A DNA stretch of 5,261 bases from Candidatus Sulfopaludibacter sp. SbA3 (GTDB taxonomy: Bacteria; Acidobacteriota; Terriglobia; Bryobacterales; Bryobacteraceae), in the NCBI GenBank assembly GCA_900290315.1, contig OKRF01000377.1, positions 1,367 through 6,627 on the forward strand, given 5' to 3'. The notes beneath the pieces were generated by a model. It worked only from the letters and a program-made list of their open reading frames with translations. It made no database searches and was not told the origin of the DNA. Position numbers and translations under genes: made by a program. The stretch's first letter is position 1, and each line of letters opens with the position of its first letter. Below are positions 1-5,261 of the stretch, in pieces.

Positions 1-8
1 GCGGGTTT

Positions 9-72
9 GGGGTCAGACCGCTCTGTCCACGACGGCGCAAAAGCGGCGCCGCGGGACAGAGAACTCTGACCC
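9..72. repeat. Nested imperfect palindrome, REP-like element
   Basis: The outer arms are GGGTCAGA (10-17) pairing with TCTGACCC (65-72), and CTCTGTCC (21-28) pairing with GGACAGAG (54-61). They are separated by one 3-nt mismatch (CCG against AAC), so 16 of 19 positions pair. Inside, CGGCGC (33-38) pairs with GCGCCG (46-51) around a 7-nt A-rich loop. It lies 22 bp past the stop codon of the minus-strand gene at 95. Palindromes with GGGTCAGA/GGACAGA-like arms resemble the extragenic palindromes mobilised by REP-associated tyrosine transposases (RAYTs); this is from memory and is an inference. There is no T-run on either side, so it is not a textbook intrinsic terminator, although the hairpin could still protect or end the upstream transcript. 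Confidence 0.6.
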
Positions 73-94
73 GGGCGTACGACCCCTGTTTCTC

Positions 95-1355
95 CTACAG
101 CGGGTACGCCACGCTCTGCAGCAGCCATTCGCGATTGGCGCGTACGTCCGCCGTCAGCCGGGCGCACAGTTCCTGACGCTGCTCGAAGAGGCGGTATCCA
201 GCCTGCGGGCGCAGGTAGCCGCGGGCGTGAGGCTCGCGGTTGAAGACTGCTTCCTCACCGTCCCGGTCCACCATTTCCTGGTAGTGCTTCCGGTTATCCA
301 GGAGAGCTTTCACCAGGAAGGGCATCACGATGGAATAATCGCACTGCATGCTCTCGGTAGTTTGCAGGTAGGTATCCTTGTCGACTTTTCCCCAAGTCAC
401 CGCCTCGGCGGGCGGGCAGGAGGAAAGCGAGCCATCGGTCACCGGAGCAGTCACAATCTGCACGTCGAAGTTGTAGCCACGCACGTTGGGCAGGCCCAGT
501 ACCTGGCCGAGCGCCGGTTCCGGCTGCAGGTTGTAATTCTTGGGGACGCCGCCGCCCAGAATCACCGTGCCCAGCGCGTGCACCGGGTTATCGAAGAGCC
601 CCCAGCGATGGTAAGCGCAGGCTTCGAACACCTCGGCGTGCAGATCCAGATCGAAGCCATATTCGGGAATCAGCCCGGCTTGCCGCATGCTCCACAGCTT
701 CATGGAATTGAGAAACACGCTGCCATCACCGGGAGCGCCCACGAAGATGGGGAGGGCATAGTCGTAGCATCGCGCCAGCAGGCCCGGCGGCAGCCCATGC
801 TTGCGCTCCTGCGCGGCGTACCGTTTTCCCAGCAGGTAGCGCAGTTCGGTGCCGGTCATTTTGCGCTGGAATTCGGGCCCGGCGAGGACGGCGCTCAGGA
901 ACCGGTCCTGATCCAGCAGTACGCCTTCGTCAAAAGCCATGTCGGTGACGCGGATGGTGCCTTCCTCGCGCAGGGCCGCATCGTCGCTGTGGATGGAGAC
1001 TTCGTGAATGGGCCCGGACTTGTAAGCGTCCAGGCTGCGGTGGCCGTCGTGGTAGGCTCAGATAGGCCACCCAGCCGGTCTCCAGCAAGGGCAGCAGCCA
1101 GGTATGGTGCTGGCCGGAAACGGTGACCGGGCCGGAAATCGCCAGGGTGAGCGGGCAGCCCGCGCCGATGGCCCGGTCCAGAATCTGATAAATGCGGCGC
1201 AGGTAGGCTCCGCCGAACGCGGGCAGGCAGTGGGTGAACAGTTCGTGCAGGGTGCCGCATTCGTCCACGCGCCGGGTCCGGACGTAGCGGCGTGCTCCGG
1301 CGCAATCAGTTTTAACATCTTCCATCTTGCTATCCATCGACATTATTCTGACCAT
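95..1355 (-). pseudogene. Deoxyhypusine synthase family gene, frameshifted by a short internal deletion
   Basis: Two reading frames together make one deoxyhypusine synthase (DHS)-like protein. The first (1355 down to about 1056, 100 residues) carries LAISGPVTVSG and LLETGWVAYLS, matching the NAD-fold N-terminal half. The second (1054 down to the TAG at 95-97, 319 residues) begins YHDGHRSLDAYKSGP and continues through FDEGVLLD, GAPGDGSVFLN, GGGVPKNYNLQ and EAVTWGKVD; the Lys of WGK matches the lysine that forms the enzyme-substrate imine in eukaryotic DHS. Bacterial and cyanobacterial relatives read roughly STGANLYHD at the join. Here a single C (1055) stands between the Ser codon and the Tyr codon, so about 14 nt seem to be missing. 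Bacteria lack eIF5A; bacterial members are thought to act on polyamines, and the substrate here is unknown. The combined length (about 419 residues from ATG 1355) is close to full size. ATGs at 1343, 1337 and 1325 are alternative starts; none has a strong ribosome-binding site, and 1325 has a weak GGA seven bases upstream. An assembly error cannot be excluded. Confidence 0.8.
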
Positions 1356-1398
1356 AGCAGAAGTGCCGTCGCGAACGTGTTAACGTGAAATCCTAGGA
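1356..1398. promoter_or_regulatory. Divergent intergenic region with short direct repeat
   Basis: This 43-bp gap separates two divergent genes and should contain at least part of both promoters. It holds a direct repeat AACGTG-TT-AACGTG (1374-1387) with a GTTAAC palindrome (1379-1384) across its centre. On the minus strand TGCTATGGT (1359-1351) looks like an extended -10 element, but no convincing -35 box lies 17 bp upstream, and it overlaps the first possible start codon at 1355, which would favour the later starts. No good sigma-70 pair was found for the plus strand. The region is called from gene orientation; individual promoter elements are weak. Confidence 0.3.
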
Positions 1399-2178
1399 AT
1401 GAACATTCTCTTCATAGGGGATATCTTTGCTTCACCCGGCCGCAAAATCGTTGCCGATCACTTACAGGATATAATCGAGGCGAACAAGATCGATCTGTCG
1501 ATCGCCAATGGAGAAAATGCCGCCGGTGGATTCGGCATTACGCCGGCCATCGCCGCGGAATTGCTGGAATTGGGTTTGGATGTGCTGACCAGCGGCAACC
1601 ACGTGTGGGACAAACGGGAATTGTACGACTATCTGAATCGCCAGCCGCGCCTGCTGCGCCCGGCGAATTATCCCGATGCTCCCGGCCGCGGAGTGATTCA
1701 ATACCGTGCCCGCAATGGAGTGGAATGCGCGGTGATCAATCTGCAAGGCCGCACTTACATGCCGTCCACGGACTGTCCGTTCCGTAGGGCCGACCAGATT
1801 CTGAGCGAGCTGGACCCGGCCGTGAAAGTGAAGTTCGTGGATTTTCATGCCGAGGTGACGAGCGAGAAAATCGCCATGGGTTGGTACCTGGATGGCCGCG
1901 TTTCCGCCGTGGTGGGAACCCACACCCATGTGGCCACGGCCGATACGCGCATTCTGCCGGGCGGCACGGCCTACCAGACGGATTGCGGTATGACGGGCCC
2001 CTACCACTCGGTGATTGGAGTGGAGACGAATCTCATTTTGCAGCGCTTTCTCACCGGCCTTCCGGTGCGGATGGAGGCGGCCAAGCAGTCTCCCGAACTG
2101 CACGCCGTAATTGTGGACGTGGACGAAACCACCGGCCTGGCGCGCGCCGTGCGGCGCCACGCCATCAACGGAGATTGA
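1399..2178 (+). CDS. ymdB: YmdB/TIGR00282 family metallophosphoesterase (2',3'-cyclic nucleotide phosphodiesterase)
   Basis: The 259-residue cytoplasmic protein matches the YmdB family along its whole length (B. subtilis YmdB is about 264 residues). The dinuclear metal-site residues fall at the same numbers as in the characterised enzyme: Asp8 (FIGDIF), Glu39-Asn40 (NGEN), Asn67-His68 (SGNHVWD), His150 (VDFHAE), His175 and His177 (GTHTHV). No signal peptide or membrane segment is present. Characterised members hydrolyse 2',3'-cAMP and related cyclic nucleotides, and in B. subtilis YmdB is needed for biofilm formation. The ATG at 1399 is the only reasonable start because an in-frame TAA lies at 1381-1383. 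The ribosome-binding site is poor: AGGA directly abuts the ATG with no spacer. The gene leads a two-gene unit; the diguanylate cyclase starts 4 bp after its TGA. Family assignment is firm; the substrate in this organism is inferred. Confidence 0.95.
   Translation: MNILFIGDIFASPGRKIVADHLQDIIEANKIDLSIANGENAAGGFGITPAIAAELLELGLDVLTSGNHVWDKRELYDYLNRQPRLLRPANYPDAPGRGVIQYRARNGVECAVINLQGRTYMPSTDCPFRRADQILSELDPAVKVKFVDFHAEVTSEKIAMGWYLDGRVSAVVGTHTHVATADTRILPGGTAYQTDCGMTGPYHSVIGVETNLILQRFLTGLPVRMEAAKQSPELHAVIVDVDETTGLARAVRRHAINGD
2170..2173 (+). promoter_or_regulatory. Shine-Dalgarno site for the diguanylate cyclase
   Basis: GGAG lies nine bases before the ATG at 2183, within the last two codons of the upstream ymdB-like gene. 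It fixes the start at 2183 rather than at the in-frame TTG at 2111, and suggests translation follows directly after termination of the upstream gene. Confidence 0.65.
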
Positions 2179-2182
2179 ACGG

Positions 2183-3364
2183 ATGGATCCTTCCAGCCCG
2201 ATGGCGGATCTGGCGGCATTCTGGATTCAGGAGATCGGCGCCCTGCTATTCGGCATGGTGTTTCTGTTCCTGTACCGGCAGAGCCGCGTGGTCTATTTCG
2301 GGTTGTGGGCCATCGCCTGGCTGCTTCGCTTCCTGGCGGCCATCTTTGGCTTCGAGGTGCTGCGAACGTCGAGCGCGGGGTGGCTGGCGCCTTACGCCAC
2401 GTTCGAGTTCGCTTTCGTCATCGTGCTGATCTCCGCGGCGCGCGCCGGCTTCGCCAGCGGCATCAAGGATTGGCGTTCGGTGCTGCGGCTGATCGCCATC
2501 CTGCCCATCTTCGTGGCACTGGCGTGGGCGCTGGGACGCTTCAACGGGCTGGAGGCATATCACAGCTCTCATGCCGTGGTGTTGGGGTTCGTATACTTCT
2601 ATAACTTTGTCACATTGCGAAAGAATCAGGGTGTCGGCGCACGCTTCTTCCGCTTTTCGCTGCTGGTGCTCTCGATAGCGTTTGTGGCGCATGCTGTGAT
2701 TTTTCTGGATCTGTATCATCGCGGCGACGCGCCGCAGTGGGTGCTGTACCTGCATCACGAATCGTATGTGGATTTCGTGCTGCACTGCATGCTCGCCTTT
2801 GCCGCCATGGCGATGTGGAGTGAAAGCCAGATCGACCGTGTTCATGAGTTAGGGGCGGAACTGGACCATTTGCGCCGCGAGAGCAAGCATACGCTGGACC
2901 TGGACCGGCTGACCGGCCTGTTGAACCAGGCGGCGCTGGCGCGGCGCGTAGAAGAATCGGGCGAATTCAATGGCGTGGTGGCCGTGTGCGATATGGACAA
3001 TTTCAAGGACGTGAACGACCGTCACGGCCACCTTGTGGGCGACGAGATTCTGCGCAATATCGGCAGCCTGCTGCAATCCTCCATCCGCCACGAAGACGAA
3101 GCTTTCCGCTGGGGCGGCGACGAATTCGTAATTCTGTTTCACAACCAGCGCGAGGTTGTGGCGCAGAAGCGCATGGCCGATATCGAATTGCGGCTGCGCG
3201 AATTCCGCGTCCGTGGATTCGGTATGCTGCCCATCCGCTTCAGTTGGGGAACGGCTGAAGCTCAGACCCGTCCTCTGCGCGAAGCGTTGGATGAAGCCGA
3301 CCGGAAGATGTACACGCTCAAGCGTTCGCGCGCCGCCGAGGGAGCGCCGCGCCAACGCAAGTAA
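2183..3364 (+). CDS. 7-TM membrane-bound diguanylate cyclase (GGDEF domain with I-site)
   Basis: This 393-residue protein makes c-di-GMP from two GTP. Seven hydrophobic helices fall at about residues 13-31, 36-58, 72-88, 100-118, 130-145, 158-176 and 195-212. Positive charges in the loops near 32-35, 86-99 and 144-157 put those loops inside, so the N-terminus is outside and the catalytic domain is cytoplasmic. A charged helical linker (about 213-240) leads to the GGDEF domain (about 240-383). Key motifs are intact: LDRLTGLLN (240-248), DMDNFKDVND (270-279, metal and guanine binding), GGDEF (311-315) and the RxxD inhibitory site RHED (302-305) exactly five residues before GGDEF. FSWGT and EADRKMYTLK complete the fold. 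It should therefore be active and inhibited by its own product. One deviation is NQAAL where NRRxF is usual. The membrane part matches no sensor family I can name; several His residues lie on its outer side. It starts 4 bp after the ymdB-like stop and is probably co-transcribed with it. Confidence 0.93.
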   Translation: MDPSSPMADLAAFWIQEIGALLFGMVFLFLYRQSRVVYFGLWAIAWLLRFLAAIFGFEVLRTSSAGWLAPYATFEFAFVIVLISAARAGFASGIKDWRSVLRLIAILPIFVALAWALGRFNGLEAYHSSHAVVLGFVYFYNFVTLRKNQGVGARFFRFSLLVLSIAFVAHAVIFLDLYHRGDAPQWVLYLHHESYVDFVLHCMLAFAAMAMWSESQIDRVHELGAELDHLRRESKHTLDLDRLTGLLNQAALARRVEESGEFNGVVAVCDMDNFKDVNDRHGHLVGDEILRNIGSLLQSSIRHEDEAFRWGGDEFVILFHNQREVVAQKRMADIELRLREFRVRGFGMLPIRFSWGTAEAQTRPLREALDEADRKMYTLKRSRAAEGAPRQRK

Positions 3365-3370
3365 TCTTCG

Positions 3371-5261
3371 CTACTTCACCGCCACGCTCATGTGGAAGCC
3401 GGAATTGATGTCGGTATCGAACGTGCCATTGAGGTTCACGATGAGCGAAACGGTATTGCCGGGCGTGACACCCATGGGTACATAGATATTGAGCTGCCAG
3501 AGGCCGACAAAACCCGGGGCGAGGCCGAAATACTGCACAAACTGACCGTTGGCTGGATCTCCCGGCTGTGTGGGGTACTGTTCCGGATACTGGCCGTTGA
3601 AGAGCACACGGGGGGCGATGGGGCTGGGGACGGTGCCGCTGGGCGGGGTGCCATCCGGCGGAGCGTTGGGAACCACTCCCTGGCCCGTGCCGTAGATCTG
3701 GATCAAGTGTCCGCGCTGTGCCTGGTTGGTGAAACTGTTCAGGGTATTGTCCTCATTGTTGATGCAGGCTTGGCGCAGCGCGGCGGTGCTGGACGGGCAT
3801 GGGAAGATGCCCGGAGATACGGAGTTCATGCTAATCAGGCCGGTTCCTAGGATCTGCTGGGTGGACACCTGAATGACATCCACTTCGGCGGTGCCAGTAG
3901 TCGGTGCGTTGGAGGGGATGACGAAGTTAATCTGGCCCGGCGATACATAGAAGAGGGGAGAGGGGGTTCCATTGACGGTGACCTGGATGTCACCCAGGAC
4001 GGTGGGAACGGGGAACGGGTTGGGCAGACTCGCGTAGTTGGCCGTGTTGGAGCCGAACTGTGTTCCAGCGGCCTTGCAGACCTGCGTAGTGTTCCCGCAA
4101 ATACTGGCGATGGTGCCCGGCGCGAGCAGTCGGTAGGTGAGAAAGCTGGCGCCGTTGACCACCGAGAAAGTCTGATAGTAGGTGATGATGCGGTTGCCGG
4201 TATCAGCCACGAAGAGATCGCCGAACTGGTCTTGCACGGTGGCTAACGGTCTGAAGCCGATGAGTCCGCTGTTTTGTTCCGGGTCGTTCGCCACATCCGG
4301 AATGGTGGTGAGCGACGCCTGATTCTGAGACAGGGTGTCGTACAAGGGATAACGCACCACCGCCCCCTGGCCTGAGTTCGCCACCCAGACTTCGCCCGTG
4401 CTCGGGTTCACGTAGACGCCGAGGGGCTGGCTGATGCCCTGGGTGAGGGAGACCGGCGCGAAGTCACCGCCGGCCGGTGTAAGGGTGGAATTGGGATCGT
4501 CGAAGATGAGGATCCGGTTGTTGCCTGTATCGGCCACGTAGAGCCGCCCGCTGGTGTCCGCCGCGATATGGTGCGGCGCATTGAGTTGCGCGTTGGAATT
4601 GCATGGACTGGCGCACGGACTGATTCCGGAGAAGGTCTGTTGACCATAAGCCTTGGTGGCAGCCTTGCCGTTGTCGGTGAGGGCGGTGAAAGTGCCTCCG
4701 GCAGAGAAAGGAATATAGAGGACACGGTTAAACGCGACGTCGGAGACCAGCAGACCGTTGGCGCCGGAAAAAGCCAGGCCGTAGGGAGCCCGCATGGTCG
4801 AAGCGGTGGGGTCCGGTACCTGAGTGACAAAATCCGGCTGGCCTAAGACCAGATCCGCCTTTTCCCCGGCAGTGACATTAGAGGAGAACGGCGCCGGGAA
4901 ACGCAGGACGCGGCTGTTGCCGGAATCGGCCACATAGAGGTTGCCCTGTGAATCGACGACAAGGCCGTAAGGGCCGCACAGGCTGGATTGAGACGGCTTG
5001 GTGGAGTCGCCGGACGGGTAGTTACAGAGCGCGGATCCGAAGTCCGGTTGCCCGATCACAATGTCGGCATGCAGATTGGGCGCGATCAGGCGGGCATCCT
5101 TGAATCCCAGAACGCGGTGATTGGACGGGTCTGCGACATAGAGGTGCGGGGTAGGTCCGCTGGTATCCAGGGCCATTCCGGCGCCGGTTGAAAAGTTGAA
5201 CTCCTTGCCCTCCAGGTAGTTGATGGAAGACTGGTTCATCTGCGCCTGTCCCAATACGCGC
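3371..5261 (-). CDS. Exported NHL-repeat beta-propeller protein with C-terminal TIGR03437 domain (5' end outside window)
   Basis: The frame is open to the window edge (629 visible codons). The first residues read RVLGQAQ, already inside a repeat, so the true start and any signal peptide lie beyond 5261; the TTG at 5254 is not the start. Numbering below counts that TTG as residue 1. Residues about 23-360 contain six NHL-like blades marked by LYVADPSNHRVLGF, LYVADSGNSRVLRF, LLVSDVAFNRVLYI, LYVADTGNNRILIF, VWVANSGQGAVVRY and LFVADTGNRIITYY. From about 365 the protein matches TIGR03437: VVNGASF, LLAPGTIASICG, VTVNGTPSPLFYVSPGQINF, IQIYGTGQGVV, WQLNIYVPMGVTPGN. This architecture is common in Solibacter-type Acidobacteriota and usually belongs to secreted or surface proteins of unknown function. 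All eight cysteines form local pairs (77/93, 214/218, 386/393, 486/497), consistent with disulfides outside the cytoplasm. It converges on the cyclase gene. No catalytic residues are recognisable; a binding or scaffold role is only a guess. Confidence 0.9.
   Translation of the reverse strand, partial: RVLGQAQMNQSSINYLEGKEFNFSTGAGMALDTSGPTPHLYVADPSNHRVLGFKDARLIAPNLHADIVIGQPDFGSALCNYPSGDSTKPSQSSLCGPYGLVVDSQGNLYVADSGNSRVLRFPAPFSSNVTAGEKADLVLGQPDFVTQVPDPTASTMRAPYGLAFSGANGLLVSDVAFNRVLYIPFSAGGTFTALTDNGKAATKAYGQQTFSGISPCASPCNSNAQLNAPHHIAADTSGRLYVADTGNNRILIFDDPNSTLTPAGGDFAPVSLTQGISQPLGVYVNPSTGEVWVANSGQGAVVRYPLYDTLSQNQASLTTIPDVANDPEQNSGLIGFRPLATVQDQFGDLFVADTGNRIITYYQTFSVVNGASFLTYRLLAPGTIASICGNTTQVCKAAGTQFGSNTANYASLPNPFPVPTVLGDIQVTVNGTPSPLFYVSPGQINFVIPSNAPTTGTAEVDVIQVSTQQILGTGLISMNSVSPGIFPCPSSTAALRQACINNEDNTLNSFTNQAQRGHLIQIYGTGQGVVPNAPPDGTPPSGTVPSPIAPRVLFNGQYPEQYPTQPGDPANGQFVQYFGLAPGFVGLWQLNIYVPMGVTPGNTVSLIVNLNGTFDTDINSGFHMSVAVK
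4175..5188 (-). repeat. Six tandem NHL-like blade repeats within the propeller gene
   Basis: Within the minus-strand gene the motif [LV]-[YWFL]-V-[AS]-[DN]-x-x-[NG] recurs six times at spacings of about 69, 62, 69, 51 and 58 residues, longer than the roughly 40-residue minimal NHL blade. Between the first four blades lies a second recurring element, VLGQ/VIGQPDF/VLGQPDF/AYGQQTF, spaced about 66-70 residues apart, so each unit is blade plus loop. The last two units have lost the GQ element. The copies are diverged at DNA level, which points to old duplications rather than recent expansion. Six blades would suffice for a closed propeller, but more may lie upstream of the window. Confidence 0.75.

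Noticed and set aside
95..940. The downstream DHS fragment as an independent gene starting at ATG 940
   Set aside because: The same frame stays open and conserved upstream to 1054 (YHDGHRSLD and on), ATG 940 has no ribosome-binding site, and the fragment alone lacks the NAD-binding half.
1040..1070. Programmed ribosomal frameshift in the DHS-like gene
   Set aside because: There is no slippery heptamer or obvious stimulator at the junction, and conserved residues are missing there, which shifting frame would not restore.
227..1126. Long plus-strand open frame (299 codons) opposite the DHS-like gene
   Set aside because: It is antisense to clearly recognisable deoxyhypusine synthase motifs, and its translation shows no family features. 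Long antisense frames are expected in GC-rich DNA.
1462..2160. Minus-strand open frame (232 codons) opposite the ymdB-like gene
   Set aside because: The plus strand encodes a full YmdB protein with all metal ligands. The antisense translation is His/Arg/Gln-rich and unlike a real protein.
2111..2182. Earlier TTG start for the diguanylate cyclase, overlapping the ymdB-like gene
   Set aside because: The extra 24 residues are out-of-frame YmdB sequence with no family match, and a good GGAG site serves the ATG at 2183.
2246..2845. Minus-strand open frame (199 codons) opposite the cyclase membrane domain
   Set aside because: It is antisense to seven well-formed TM helices, and its translation is low-complexity, rich in His, Gln and Arg.
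3359..3376. AAGTA/TACTT hairpin as a bidirectional terminator
   Set aside because: The stem is only 5 bp and AT-rich with an 8-nt loop and no T-run, too weak to call.
5252..5254. TTG as the true start of the NHL gene
   Set aside because: The frame continues upstream as RVLGQ, the same repeat motif seen three more times in the protein, so the gene clearly extends past the window.

Overview
The window (5,261 bp, GC-rich) looks like ordinary chromosomal DNA from a member of the Acidobacteriota, most likely of the Solibacter/Bryobacter group. The best clue is the gene entering from the right end. It encodes NHL-type beta-propeller repeats followed by the C-terminal domain known as TIGR03437, which is greatly expanded in Candidatus Solibacter usitatus and its relatives. 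The assignment comes from recognising the domain by eye, not from a database search.

Layout, left to right. Positions 9-72 hold a nested palindrome that resembles a REP/RAYT-type element. Positions 95-1355 (minus strand) hold a deoxyhypusine synthase family gene that is broken. Its two well-conserved parts lie in different frames, and the residues expected at the junction (the family's Ser-Thr-Gly-Ala-Asn-Leu motif next to Tyr-His-Asp) are mostly missing, which fits a deletion of about 14 nt around position 1055. A short divergent intergenic region follows (1356-1398). Next is a plus-strand pair with a 4-bp gap: a YmdB/TIGR00282 metallophosphodiesterase (1399-2178), then a 7-TM diguanylate cyclase (2183-3364) with intact GGDEF and inhibitory-site motifs. 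The last gene, on the minus strand (3371-5261), is the NHL/TIGR03437 protein. It converges on the cyclase with only 6 bp between stop codons, and its 5' end lies beyond the window.

Functionally, the centre of the window is a probable two-gene operon for nucleotide signalling: a predicted 2',3'-cyclic nucleotide phosphodiesterase with a membrane-bound c-di-GMP synthase. YmdB controls biofilm versus motility behaviour in Bacillus subtilis, and c-di-GMP does so in many bacteria, so joint control of lifestyle is a reasonable inference but is not shown here. The flanking genes are on the opposite strand and have no obvious link to this pair. I found no tRNA, rRNA, CRISPR array, transposase gene or phage gene. 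No complete new system is visible. The points most worth a second look are the deletion in the deoxyhypusine synthase gene, the YmdB-cyclase pairing, the histidine-rich outer face of the cyclase's membrane domain, and the terminal palindrome.
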